From Tillandsia leiboldiana (Eukaryota > Streptophyta > Magnoliopsida > Poales > Bromeliaceae): 64,000 bases of DNA. The stretch spans positions 23,469,740 through 23,533,739 of the forward strand of contig CM055073.1 of NCBI GenBank assembly GCA_029204045.2. Direction: 5' to 3'. Positions 23,563 to 34,735 of the stretch are shown piece after piece. Under the pieces are notes generated by a model that worked only from the letters and a program-made list of their open reading frames with translations, made no database searches and had not been told where the DNA came from. The position numbers were made by a program, and so were the translations under genes. Within the stretch, counting starts at the first letter, position 1; every line of letters begins with the position of its first letter.

Positions 23563-24231
23563 CTAGTCGCTCAAGTGGCCACGTAGTCTCATGGGCAGAA
23601 AGTGCGCCGACTTGGTAAGTCTATCAACAACTACCCAGATAGCGTCTGCTCCTCCCTGGGCCCTCGGTAGTCCGACCACAAAGTCCATTGTAATGTGGTC
23701 CCATTTCCACTCGGGGATTGGGAGACTTTGTAACTTGCCAGCTGGCACTCGATGCTCAGCTTTCACCTGCTGACAGGTTAAACACTGCGCCACAAATCTC
23801 CCAATATCCCTTTTCATGCCTTTCCACCAGAAGTGTGCCTTGAGGTCCTTATACATCTTAGTCCCACCAGGATGTAGGGTATAAGGTGTATAATGGGCCT
23901 CTCGCAATATCTGTTCTCTAATCTCCACATCTATTGGCACACATGCTCGGTTTCTGTACCTTAGTACTCCCGAGGCATCTATTGTAAAGTCCCCAGACTG
24001 ATCACTCGGAATTTGATCTCTAATCCTGGTCAAGTGGGGGTCCTCACTCTGTTTCTCCCTGATCCTGTCTAGCAGAGTGGGCTGTAAGACTAAAGATGTC
24101 AGCCTAGCAGAGACCCCAGGGGACACAACCTCTATCTCGAGTCGTCTCATTTCCTCTAATAGCGGTGCCTGGTCTGTGATCAACATAGACAAACTTTGCA
24201 CCGCCCTCCTACTCAAGGCATCAGCGACCAC
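23563..24231 (-). pseudogene. Tekay integrase N-terminal half
   Basis: A 222-residue segment beginning at the conserved VVADALSRR after RNase H. The zinc-binding HHCC module is visible (EAHYTPYTLHPG, then CLTCQQVK), followed by the first catalytic Asp in ITMDFVVGLP. The frame ends at TAG (23563) because one base is missing, and the expected sequence resumes in the neighbouring frame. Confidence 0.88.
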
Positions 24232-25166
24232 ATTAGCCTTGCCTGGGTGTAGAGAATATCTACATCATAATCCTTTAATAGCTCTAACCACCTACGTTGC
24301 CTCAAATTCAGCTCCTTTTGCGTGAACAGGTACTTTAGGCTCTTGTGGTCGGTGTAGATTTCACAATGCTCCCCATACAGATAATGGCGCCAGAGCTTTA
24401 GTGCAAACACTACAGCTGCAAGCTCCAAGTCATGGGTAGGGTAATTTTTCTCATATTCTTTGAGTTGTCTTGATGCATATGCAATTACCCTCCCTTCCTG
24501 CATCAACACACAACCGAGTCCACTGTGTGATGCGTCGCTGTAGATCACATATCCTTTTCCCATAACAGGAAGGGAAAGGATAGGAGCGGTCATCAGTCTA
24601 TTCTTCAGCTCCTCAAAGCTCCTTTGATAGTCTTCACTCCAGATAAACTTCACTCCCTTACGCGTCAAGCGAGTGAGGGGTGTGGAGAGCTTCGCAAAGC
24701 CTTCCACAAACCGACGGTAATACCCAGCTAAACCCATAAAGCTACGTACCTCAGAAACCGTCGTCGGTCGGGGCCAATCACGGACTGCCTCAATCTTTGC
24801 TGGGTCTACTGCCACACCTGTGGCGGAAATCACATGGCCTAAGAAGACTACCTCCCGAAGCCAAAACTCACATTTTGCTAGCTTGGCAAACAACTTCTTC
24901 TCTCGCAGAAGTTGCAGCACAATCCTTAAGTGCTCCTCATGCTCAGCATCACTTCGGGAGTAGACCAAGATATCATCAATGAACACTACCACGAATCGAT
25001 CTAAGTACGGTCGGAAGATCCGGTTCATTAAATCCATGAACGCGGCAGGGGCATTAGTTAGCCCAAAAGGCATAACTGTGAATTCATAATGCTCATACCG
25101 TGATCTAAATGCCGTTTTCGGAATATCCTCGGCCTTCACCTTTAACTGGTGGTAACCGGACTGCAA
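24213..25166 (-). pseudogene. Tekay reverse transcriptase (palm) and RNase H
   Basis: FIDDILVYS (residues 62-70 of this segment) holds the catalytic Asp pair, preceded by MPFGLTNAP and followed by FMGLAGYYRRFV. RNase H begins near YVIYSDASHSGLGCVL and includes YTDHKSLKYLF. The frame is lost at the RNase H end near 24247, where one C is missing in the segment that should read YHPGKANVV. Frame and homology are otherwise intact. Confidence 0.9.
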
Positions 25167-25193
25167 ATCTATTTTAGAGAAGACACAAGACCC

Positions 25194-26645
25194 TTACAGC
25201 TGATCAAAAAGATCATCGATGCGCGGCAAAGGGTACTTGTTCTTGATGGTCACTTTATTTAATTCCCTATAGTCCACACACAATCGAAGTGACCCATCCT
25301 TCTTTTTCACGAATAGCACCGGCGCTCCCCAAGGCGACACACTCGGCCTAATAAAGCCCTTGTCCATCAAATCCTGGAGTTGCGTCTTAAGCTCTCGCAG
25401 CTCAGCCGGTGCCATCCGGTACGGAGCCTTTGAGATTGGCGCAGTTCCCGGAACTACGTCAATCACAAACTCAATTTCCCTATCTGGCGGCATGCTAGTA
25501 AGCTCAGGGGGAAAAACATCCGGGAACTCGCGGGCAATAGGGATATCCCCGAGTCCCGGCGCCGCCGTAGGCCCTTCAACAACACTAGCCAAAAAGGCTA
25601 CACATCCTCGATGGATCATCTGCCTCGCTCGGGAAGTCGAAACCATAGAGGCAAAGAAAGCACTCTGACATCCCCGGTATACCAACATTTCCTGGTCTGG
25701 CTCTCTAAAAGTGACGGTCCTTGCGGCACAATCAATGGTCGCAAAATACCGAGCCAGCCAGTCCATCCCGAGGACCACATCGAAGTCCTTCAATTGTCTC
25801 AGGACCAACAGGTCTGCTGGCATAATCCAGGACTCGATTTGCATCGGGCAGGACCAACAACACTCCTCCACGTGCAAGGTGTGATCGGGAATCTGAACCT
25901 CTCGTGCACGTGGCAAAAGTCCTACCTCTATCCCATGTAATGATGCAAATGATTTACTAATAAAAGAATGCGATGCTCCAGTATCAAATAATGTACGAGT
26001 CCTAATGCCAGAAAGTACGGTGATACCTGCCACCACGTGATCTGCTGCCGAAGAGTCCTCTACCTGTGCAGCATACACTCGCCCACTTTGAGCTGGAGGG
26101 CGATACTCCGTGGGATGGGAAGAAGATGGCCAGCTTGCTGGAGCATATGGCCGCCGAGCCGTCGACCGTTGCTGAGACGAAGAAGGAGCAGATGCTGAAG
26201 AAGGAGCCGTCGATGGCGCAAAAGGGCAAGTAGCTCGGACGTGGCCAGACTGTCCACATCTATAGCAGCGACCCCACCGCTGGTCGCAGGTGTTGGAAAA
26301 GTGCTGACCTCCACAGAAAATACAATTGCTGGGGGCCCGTGGTTGTCGTGACTGCTGTTGTCGCTGAGGCTGTCGCTGCGACCCACGCTGCGACGGCTGG
26401 GATCTCTGCTGCTGCTGCTGCCGCTGCTGGGGCCTCTGGGGTCCACCAGGCCCTCGCCGCTCCGACCGTCCTTGGCCGGAAAACTGAGGCGGTGGCGGTC
26501 GGGGCGGCCTCCAGGAACCGGCCTGTCTCCCGTCGTCCTGCGCTTGTCGCTTTCTGTCTGCGCCTTGAGCGACCAGGCCCCCACGTCTGGCGACGACGTG
26601 GTCTCCTCTCTCAACCCACTGGGCATGCTCTGCTGCCTCCTCCAA
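25194..26645 (-). pseudogene. Tekay gag C-terminus, zinc knuckle, protease and RT N-terminus
   Basis: A 483-residue segment: Gln/Arg-rich linker, zinc knuckle CYRCGQSGHVRATC (about residues 136-149), protease LFDTGASHSFISKSF (about 213-227), then RT fingers with CVDYRELNKVTIKNKYPLPR near the end. It is in the same frame as the gag segment before it and the RT segment after it. TAG at 26658 and TAA at 25194 replace what are normally Gln codons, so both breaks are single C-to-T changes. Confidence 0.9.
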
Positions 26646-26657
26646 GGTTTGTAGTCT

Positions 26658-27452
26658 CTAGGCATGCACCAGAGTATAGATCTCTGGGCGCAGGCCCGAC
26701 TCAAAGAGCTCCACCTGGTGCGGTCCGTCCCTGGCGACGTAAGGTACGCAGTTGAGTAACCGCGTGAACTCCTGAAAGTAGTCCAATGCTGTCCGTTCGC
26801 CTTGCTGAAGATTCTTCAGATCATCTTCCAGCTTTTTCTTCATACTCGTGGAAAAGTACGTATCCAGAATCATTCTCTTGAACTCTGACCAGGGTAGCTG
26901 TCGAGTGATCTGGAATTCCAGAGGCTCCACCCGACGCCACCATGCATCAGCGTCCCCGTCTAAGCAGTGTACAGCCATATGTACCCTGTACTTCTGGTCA
27001 ATGAAGAAGTCCCGAAATAACTTCTCCATTGGCGAAAGCCAAGTCCCAATCTCCCACGGCTGGGTATTCCGTCCTGAAAACATGGGCGGTCCCCGTTTAC
27101 AGAATTGAGTAAGTTTGTCAGCAATCTCCTGCTCTTCCGCAGGAGTCAATGGCCGGATTGCTCCCTGAGCAACAGGGGATGCCGTGGTCACCGGTCCAAC
27201 TGGGGAAGCCACAGCAGGGGAGGGTGGTACGGGAGAACTCTCCGGGGGTGCAACAACAGGCTGCGCCCTCTGTTCTAACATTTGCGTCAGCCGACCCATG
27301 GCCTCCTCCTGACGCTGCACGGCCTCTGCCATCTGGGCCATCTGAGCCTGAAGCTCCTGCACCTCACTCTGCTGGCCCTGCTCGGACTCCTCCGGCTCGG
27401 GCTCAGGGGATTCAGGCTGAGAATGCGTCAACATTCTACGTCGCGGAGGCAT
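26658..27452 (-). pseudogene. Tekay gag (N-terminal and capsid region)
   Basis: I chose the ATG at 27452 (MPPRRRM...), the usual Tekay start, over the in-frame ATG ten codons upstream. An acidic, Gln-rich and Pro-rich N-terminal half is followed by the capsid core (PPMFSGRNTQPWEIGTWL, DADAWWRRVEP, FKRMILDTYFSTSMKKKLED). It ends in a premature TAG where the gag-pol frame should continue. With that stop, a full Gag-Pol cannot be made without readthrough. Confidence 0.88.
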
Positions 27453-27722
27453 CCTATCACAAGAAACCACACTCAGTATCATAACCCCACACGACCCAAT
27501 CTAGCGAAAGTCAAAGACATCCCCCTATTTCTGTGACTTTATGTTGTCTGCAGCCAACATAACCGTGCACCAGAAATTTGGGTATGTCGGTCCCTCTTCT
27601 CTCACTGGAAGAGTCAAACAATAATTAATGACTTCCGCAAAATGTCTCGTCTCTCGCGCCCTATTATCCTAGGGTCTGCCAAAAGCCTAGGGTTTCCTAA
27701 GTCCCAACTGACCTATCCCTAA

Positions 27723-27734
27723 GCTCTGATACCA
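27723..27734 (-). promoter_or_regulatory. Primer-binding site of the Tekay-like element
   Basis: TGGTATCAGAGC on the - strand, eight bases inside the 5' LTR. It is complementary to initiator-Met tRNA. Confidence 0.93.
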
Positions 27735-27742
27735 ACTTAATC

Positions 27743-30727
27743 TGTCACGCCCCGGAACCCGGGCTCGCCAACAGATCCGCCGTGAACACGGGATTTCCCG
27801 AGTACACGAAGCGCTGGTAACCTGCTCCGATATAATATGAACAATAAAGGAGCATAATACAGAGCTGAAATAGAAGAACCACATAATATCTCATACTGGG
27901 ACTAAAAATAAACTGTAATATGTACAATAATCTCCCAGCTCACCAAAATAATACAACCAGTCGGCGAAAGCCAGACTCAAAATAAAAGGAGAATACCACA
28001 GTCTGAGTGAAGGGTACAACGTCTATCTACAGCTCTCAGTCTCCCAGGAGATCTATCTATTCAGCGATCCCCTTACCTCGATCAGCTGTCGATGGCCTAG
28101 CAGCTCCCGCAGACGACTCTGCAAAATAAAGGAGAAGAAAGAGAAAAACAGTAATGGGGGTGAGAACTACCAGATAAACCAGTAGCCTCCCCTAGTGGGC
28201 AAAACCTCAACTCTGACGCACCCACTAGGACTACTAGAGGCCCGAAAGGAAAAAGTGGTAAAGCTGTAAGCAGAACTGCTGAATAAAGGGGAAACCACCA
28301 CTAGCATGTCTCTAAATGCAGTGCCAAAAGGAATGACTGTATGTATGCATCAGTATCTAACATGCCTGCCTGAATAAACCCAATCTTATGCCACCAGTAA
28401 AACTGGTACTGCCTGCTGCGCCTTGCCTGCCCAATCGGGTATGCTGGCCAATGCATAACACCGATAGGGAATGAGAGTCTCAAGGACTCAAGCCTGCCTG
28501 TAACACACTCCGGAGTGGCACTCGAGGGGAGCGACCCACACGAGTAAAAGTACCTCAGTAATAAGTATCATAAGTGTCGTAAACAGCAGGACTGGATCAT
28601 GACTATGATCAAAGTGGGAAAAGCCATCCACTAAGAAACCCTGATATGATGCCATAGTACTCAATAAGTGGGAAAAACCATCCACTAAAGAAAAGCCCGA
28701 TCCCCTGCTGATGCCAAAAATAGACCAGACTCAACCCCATTCTGATGCAAGGATAAACATCCGGCTGACCGCCTACAGTCCGCGGTCACCGCAACACCCC
28801 ACAAGTTTATAATCTAACATAACCTTGGCTATACCATCCCAAACCCCTGCTCATACTTGAGCGACAAGCAACTGAAAGCAAAAGAGAGCAATAAAACATG
28901 TCAAGTCTTAATATGATAGTGTAGCAATAAATAGTGGCCCTACCTGATGTCCGGGCATGCATGCAACTGTCTTTATTTTAAAAGTTATAAAATAGTGTCA
29001 AAGATTTAAAAAGATTGATTTACTGAATAAAAGTCATTTGCATGCGAGATTATAGCCTTTGTCTCAATCACAGTGTCCTAATATAAGTCATCATATCATC
29101 TGTGGGGTTATATTAATTTTTAGGAGAGTTTGTCCCAGCGGTTCTCATCAATTGTCCTGTTAGTAGTCCTGTTAGTAGTCCTGTTAGTTGTCCCAATAGT
29201 TCTCATCAATTGTCATATTAGTTTGTCCCAATTGTTCTCATCAATTGTCATATTAGTTTGTCCCAATTGTTCTCATCAATTAAATTTTAAGGGAGTTCCA
29301 GTAATCCCAGTGAGCTTGTCAAAAATGAGGTAAGCAACAACCGCCCACCTCGAGCAGCTCAAACTACACCTCAGGTAGTCTCCTGGTTGTCCACAGTCCT
29401 CAAATCCTGCAAATCAACGCTCCCGGTATAAATACAAATCCCAAAAAGCACAATATTTGCTGTTTTTCAAATAGCACGGGAAAAGAGGAATTTTTCACCT
29501 CTAAATAGTACTCAGAAAAATCCAGAAAAATTACGGTTGCGTTCCTCGCGAAGATTAGATCAAAATCGACTCTTTAAACGCCTCGATCTAATGCTCCTAC
29601 ACCAAGATAAAAATCGGAGAAGTTGACACTGTCCAGAAATTTCCACAGCAAAAAGGGGGGTCAAAGAGACCTCGGGAAATGCGCCAAAAGTACGAAATGG
29701 AGCAAAGTGATCAACACGGAAATCGAAGCCTTACCTCTTAGGAACGCGCTGGCGCAAAAATCGTCCAAAAATTCCTCCTGGTTAGCCCACAGGGAATTTT
29801 CGACGGAACTGCGACGGGAAATGGGCCGAAAAAGAAAACCGTCGCAGTGCGCCGCGTCGCAGATAACTCACTAACTGTAACTCCAAAAATTCTGAGATTT
29901 GGAGGAGAGAGAGAAGAGAGAGAGAGGAAGAAATTTCGTAGAGGGCACTTTCTCTGGTTCTCTCTCTAAGGGCTCGAAAACCGAGGTGTAAAGAGAGGGG
30001 GTGGGGGGCCCTATTTATAATGGGCTGAGGCTCCACACAGGATCGGATCCGAACAGGAAACACCGAAACGGGCCAACCAAAACGCGCCACGTGTCCACAA
30101 AACAGGGAACAGCCTGTGCAAGGGCCACTCAGAAGACGCCACGTGTCCACGTGGAGCACGGGCCCGGTCCCCGCGCCGGGTCTTCCGGATCCTGTCAGCC
30201 AATCCGGGTGTGCCACGTGTCACAGTCCCCGTGGACTTCTAGAAGCCGGCCAGCCAATGGGAAGCCGCCACGTGGCACGGGGGGGGTATTCGGTGCTCCC
30301 GGTGCACGCCTGGCCCATGGAGCGCGCACCCGAGCCCCCCGCCCGCGCCTGCGCCGCCGCCCTCTGCCGCTGTGCCGCCGCCCGCCGCCGTGCGCCGCCG
30401 CCCGCCGCCGCTCGCCGGTCGCCGGAACAGTAATTCCGGCGGCCGGAGTTACTGTTCCGGCGTGAACAGTAATTTTGCGCCGAAAAATCAAGTAAATATA
30501 CCATTTTGACCGTTTTCGCGTGCTGAGTCCAAATCCGCTGTCCATTTCGCCAAATTCTCATCCGAAATTTTGCCGAAAGCTCCCGGAAAATTCCATTTGC
30601 TCCGATTTTCGCGCAGAGTCTATTTTAAATGTCCAATTTCGATTCTACAAGCTCCGTTGCACCGTACGAGCTCTCTACAGTCACTGTTTAATATTACACA
30701 GTTCCTGCGGGAGTCCGGATCATCACA
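27743..30727 (-). repeat. 5' LTR of the Tekay-like element (2985 bp)
   Basis: About 99 percent identical to 19624-22586. TATA box TTATAAATAG at 30020-30011. The extra length comes from a 20-bp duplication in the GCC-repeat region near 30385-30410 and two additional G residues near 30281. This is the functional promoter copy. Confidence 0.93.
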
Positions 30728-30732
30728 CCTTA

Positions 30733-30921
30733 CGCCGAGCTATTTCTTTCAAGGGACTGTTGGGTCCTCTCAAAGGCTTCCAGCATTCGGGCCATTTGCC
30801 TGAATAGTTGAGATAGGGTCGGCTCCTGTGGTGCCGACCTCCCGTTGGTCTCATGGGCCTCCGGTATTGTCGGTGGCAGGTCATCCGCGTGTCCGACGTT
30901 ACTATCTTGGTCGTTCCCCAC
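30733..30921 (-). pseudogene. Gag N-terminal piece of the Tat element
   Basis: About 63 residues (from GTG at 30921) containing LSQLFRQMARMLEAFERTQQ, a helical N-terminal Gag segment. The frame continues across the Tekay insertion into 19623. The codon at the junction is TAA and lies inside the duplicated CCTTA, so the stop predates the insertion. The true start codon is uncertain because the nearest ATG (30923) is out of frame. Confidence 0.6.
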
Positions 30922-31011
30922 ATTTTTTGGGAATGACTCTGCTCCTGAGATTCAGGTTATTGTCGTCTAACATTTTGTCGGTAGGAGATGGTAAGAGTTT
31001 ACCTAAGTGTC

Positions 31012-31033
31012 CCACCGGGCGTGCCAAAAAGAT
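31012..31033 (-). promoter_or_regulatory. Candidate primer-binding region of the Tat element
   Basis: The - strand reads ATCTTTTTGGCACGCCCGG just inside the 5' LTR end. TTTGGCACGCCCGGTGGG-type sequences occupy this place in rice RIRE2-like Tat elements. I did not verify the tRNA. Confidence 0.5.
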
Positions 31034-31998
31034 TGTTGGGCTGAAAAGTTGTGCTGACCGTCGGCCCTTGGGGTTGACCTTCTAAGTGTGATGTGCCACG
31101 TGCCAAAGGGATCAAGCGATTGGGCCGATGAGGGATCCGCTCGGTCGGGTTCTTCTCAATCAAACTCTCGAGAAGGTTTGGCCTAGATCAGCCGAACTGA
31201 AGTTTGGAGATAGATAAAGTTCGGCCTAGGGGAGTCGAACTGAGGTTCAGAGACAGACAGAGTTCGGCCTAGGGGAGCCGAACTGAGTTTCAGAGACAAA
31301 GATTTGACACGACCAAATAGCCGATTTTGAAATTATTTTGCTTGGAAAAGAGTTACAAGGGGTAACTGGGAACCGATTACAATTAAAAACTACTCCTAGG
31401 AAGTGTGGTAAATGCTGGTATGAAACTTATCTAGGAAAGTAGTAAATGCAGGTATGAAAGGTATGAAAAAGTAGGGGTGGTCACTGGCTTACGAGGTTGC
31501 AGGACCTCCTTTTCTTCGATGGTTTGATTATTTATACATTTACGAATCATGTGTATAACCACCGATTTTAGTAATCAGCGTGATCTAAGGAAAATCATTG
31601 TAAATTCCTCGACTATTTCCTTTTGAGTCGATTCTCCTTAATAGGACAGTAGTCGTTTTCCATCCAGGTTCATCCCCTAATCGACACGCCGAAGCATGAT
31701 CTTCAGCACTTTCCAATGCTGGGCGCCGCTTGCTATTTCGAAGTTAGTTACGAGATTCGTGCCCAAATCTCGTACTCTTTCCTTCCAGGGTCTTTTCTTT
31801 TACGGCTCGAGCAGCCGAGAGTTGATCCTGACTTCGCCTTTTTCGTCGTTCGACTGAGGCAATCTTGTATCTGCCTTCGGCCAAGGTCGGTCCTAGGTGA
31901 GGCGACAACGTTTTGGTCGTTTTTCCTATCGGCTGATGCCTTTAGCTGATGGTACACGTCATGTGTCACTTTCTTAAGTGGCCAAAATTTTGACCTCA
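31034..31998 (-). repeat. 5' LTR of the Tat-lineage element (965 bp)
   Basis: Starts TGAGGTCAAAATTTT at 31998 and ends CAGCCCAACA at 31034 on the - strand. It holds three copies of an about 41-bp repeat (GTTCGGCCTAGGGGAGCCGA) at 31170-31300 and a TATA-like TATAAATAA near 31537-31527. Confidence 0.85.
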
Positions 31999-33020
31999 AA
32001 AATAATCAATCATACTGTATAATTGTAATTGGTCCCTATACTATCATGCAACACAAGAATAGGGAAATACTGAATAACTGGGTGTATAACGATAACTGAT
32101 TCCTAAACTATCATGCAAGACAAGAATAGGAAAATACTAAATAACTGGTTGTTTAACAATAACTGATAACACCTTAAGTAATGATCAATCAAGCATTACA
32201 TGAGTCAGAGTGTAAAACAACTAGATGTAGTGAAGTCAAGAGGAATATAACTCAAGCTGACGAATGACCAATCAAGCATAGTATAGTCAATATAGACTAA
32301 AGCAGTTAGGTGTACTGAGGTCAAGGCAGTATAACTCAATTATAGGATACTGAAAGAATGGCAGTATAATTCAAATCACAAGACCAGGGCTATCAAGAAT
32401 CACAGGGGTCTGACCGAATACGGTACCCAATAAGGTGATACTATGCTGATGCCCGGATCGGAATACCTACCTCAGTGTAGGCGGTCCTGGAATCCGCTAG
32501 ATAGCTCACGGGCTGGCTCCTGACTGCTGGGGCCTAAAACAAAACTAGATGTTAGTAAAAGACTCACTCATACCCAACTCGCAGACTCAATATGTGTAAA
32601 ACGACCATACAGCCGGCTTCGGTTAAAACCGAAAATTCACCGAAAATTTTAGAAATCTGTCGGCGGTCTATTAATGGTCCAAATTGTGCATATAAGCTAC
32701 CGAAATAGGCAAAAGTCTCGTGCTGCCCTAAAACACTTAACTTTAGACGTTCGGGTAATAACACTTAACTTGTGCAACATTAGACTCAAATGATGCGATC
32801 AATTCCGAAAATCACTTTCCAAAATTTATCCCTGATTCCCAAACTGTCGCACCAATCGGTTCCCCGATCAAAACATGACCCGAACAACCTCACCGCTGTT
32901 CAAAAGAGGACAAACAGTCCACGGTCCCACTCGCGACATTCGCACTGTTTGGAAATTTCTACAAGTGCGATTCGCACCCCAAAGTCCTACCGGTGTAATT
33001 ATATACATTTATTAAGGGTC
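31999..33020. other. Unassigned intron sequence with a 67-bp tandem duplication
   Basis: A diverged tandem pair with 67-bp period occupies about 32022-32165 (CTATCATGCAA at 32041 and 32108). From about 32430 the composition resembles the interior of a Gypsy LTR and may be a relic of one. No coding domain is seen. Confidence 0.45.
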
Positions 33021-33515
33021 TGTGACACCAGTCCCACTTCGGATAGGAATGGGATTGTGATTGGGTATATAAGAGATAATGGACACTAGTAATAATAATT
33101 GGGCTTAAACATTTTGGGCTGGTGGTTTAGGCCTAACGAGTTTTTATTGATAGTGGGTCGGGTCATTACATTTGGTATCAGAGACAATCACCAGCCGGAA
33201 GTGTGTGACGAATCTTGGCTGAGCCTGGATCTAGATGACAGGGCTAGTGAGACAACTCTCACATTGCCTAGTGATCATGGGCTAGCGAGATAAGTCTCAC
33301 ATCGTCTGGTGATTTTAGGTTGTGCGTGTGATTGGGCTAACGAGGACGTCAGGCCTAAACGGGGGGAGTCCGTGACACCAATCCCACATCGGATAGGAAT
33401 GGGATTGTGACTGAGTAGAGACAATGGACACTAGTAATAATAGCTGGGCTTAAGCATCTTGGGCCGGTGGTTTAGACCCAACGAGTTATTGTTACTAGTG
33501 GGTCGAGTCATTACA
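33021..33515 (+). mobile_element. TRIM element 2
   Basis: LTRs at 33021-33170 (150 bp) and 33371-33515 (145 bp). The first starts TGTGACACC and both end CATTACA. Primer site TTTGGTATCAGAG at 33171, purine tract AAACGGGGGGAG at 33357-33368. Internal sequence (GTGTGTGACGAATCTTGGCT and beyond) aligns along its whole length with TRIM 1 read on its - strand, so they are one family in opposite orientation. The second LTR starts CG instead of TG. I found no matching target duplication. Confidence 0.87.
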
Positions 33516-34279
33516 CTCATAATCCTATCCGCTGCTCCAAAATGTACCAATTACATGCTAGAGAAAAGTAAGGTTTTAGTATCTTCCTTTTGTTTTTCTC
33601 TTTTATTATAACAATTGCAGAAAAGTTCCTGACTCTCTTTCTTTGACCACTTCAGTTCTTTGAATTCTTTATGCACAGGAGTCCTCCGTTGCAAAATTTT
33701 TCCAATTTTCACACTTAAACTGATAACTTTTTTACAGATTGCTCTATTTTAGAAATTTGTAAAAATTACATTTTAGCCCTTCTAATTTATAGTTTCTTAC
33801 TCAAAACACACCTACAGGTATATTTTGCATAGTATTAATTTTCATTAAAACTAACAATTTGATAAAAATATCGCATTTTTTTGCATAAAAACTTATTTTA
33901 TTGGTTCTCTCTCTTGAGTAAATTTATCTCCAAAACATCACTTTATCGCGTGAAATTATACAAAAGTCCCTCTCATGACTTACAACACTGTCAGATCTTG
34001 GTGCCAACGATTTTGTTTCAATAAAAACTATCTAATTATACAGAAATAGACCAAATTTTTCATAATCTATATTTAAAACTTCGGTTTCTACTTACCACGG
34101 CCTCCTCCGAAGAGCCTCTCTGGCTAAACTTGCCTCTCATCTCCTTGATAAGTAATGACAACGCTACAGGTTGTATCTCTAGGATTTTTATGCTAGCGCA
34201 ATTTTATGATTAAGTTGACACAAGATTCCGGCATTGAGCAAAGCAAAATACTTTCTCCTCTTTATCAATCTTCATGTCA
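33516..34279. other. Unassigned intron sequence
   Basis: AT-rich, with no coding similarity or obvious repeat recognised. Confidence 0.4.
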
Positions 34280-34735
34280 AGGATCGCGAGTTTCCCAACA
34301 ATGGAATTAAATATACTAAGGTGTTGCATGCGTTGTCCTTCATCTTTAAATTGTATAGTTGTTATTTTAAAAAGACTTTATTCACCAATGACTTTCCCTT
34401 ATAAAAGCTTTTCAATTTCTCCCAAACCACCCTTGTGAAATCCTCGGCCTCCACAATAAATAGCACTGAATCTTCCAATGCTAGAAATAGGTTTGCTAAC
34501 TTCATCTTATCTTTCTCTCCAGATTGTTTACCTGTCACCCCCTCTGGTTTTCTCTTCTTTCTTTGTAGAGCAATATCACAACCATCCTTTATTAGCACTT
34601 GATGCATCTTTTATTTCCGCCATGCAAAGTTACTTCTATCAAAGTGAGGGTTCTCAAACTTGGTCGCTTTTTTTTTTCGTCATCATTTCACCGTCAGTTT
34701 CTATCTACAAAGAACCTCCGCACTCTGATGCCAAT
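34280..34735 (-). pseudogene. Ty1/Copia gag N-terminal fragment
   Basis: The - strand encodes a peptide ending WEKLKSFYKGKSLVNKVFLK. This is the W-LKSLYEGKSL signature of plant Copia Gag (UBN2-like domain), preceded by the usual ANLFLALEDSVLF segment. Upstream, the - strand TTGGCATCAGAGTGCGG (34736-34720) looks like an altered initiator-Met primer site, and 34736 onward may be the matching LTR (no far end identified). No pol follows, so this is a remnant. Confidence 0.6.

Larger units (their letters stand above)
19624..30727 (-). mobile_element. Complete Tekay-like chromovirus (11.1 kb)
   Basis: Both LTRs are present, with perfect target duplication CCTTA (19619-19623 and 30728-30732), initiator-Met primer site, polypurine tract, and gag-protease-RT-RNase H-integrase-chromodomain in order on the - strand. 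The integrase-last order and the chromodomain place it in chromoviruses, and the long LTRs and domain detail suggest Tekay/Del. I count about 35 substitutions between LTRs over 2.96 kb, plus 20-bp and 2-bp indels, so it is young. The reading frame is nevertheless broken by two nonsense codons and two single-base shifts. Confidence 0.93.
10206..31998 (-). mobile_element. Tat-lineage Gypsy element, internally deleted (TR-GAG-like), carrying two nested insertions
   Basis: The outer element of the nest reads right to left: 5' LTR 31034-31998, gag-protease in three pieces (30921-30733, 19623-18063, 14642-12520), integrase tail (about 12330-12060), antisense ORF region, purine tract and truncated 3' LTR (11012-10206). 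Two later insertions, 14643-18057 and 19624-30727, account for about 14.5 kb. RT, RNase H and the integrase core are absent. Non-autonomous elements that keep gag only are known as TR-GAG. LTR copies differ by roughly one base in eight over the 215 bp compared, with mostly transitions, so this is the oldest insertion in the nest. The left LTR end has been lost and no target duplication can be paired with the AAAAT after 31998. Confidence 0.8.

Noticed and set aside
27723..27734. tRNA-like 3' end sequence (also at 8446, 5630, 33173)
   Set aside because: These are retrotransposon primer-binding sites next to LTR ends. No cloverleaf flanks them.
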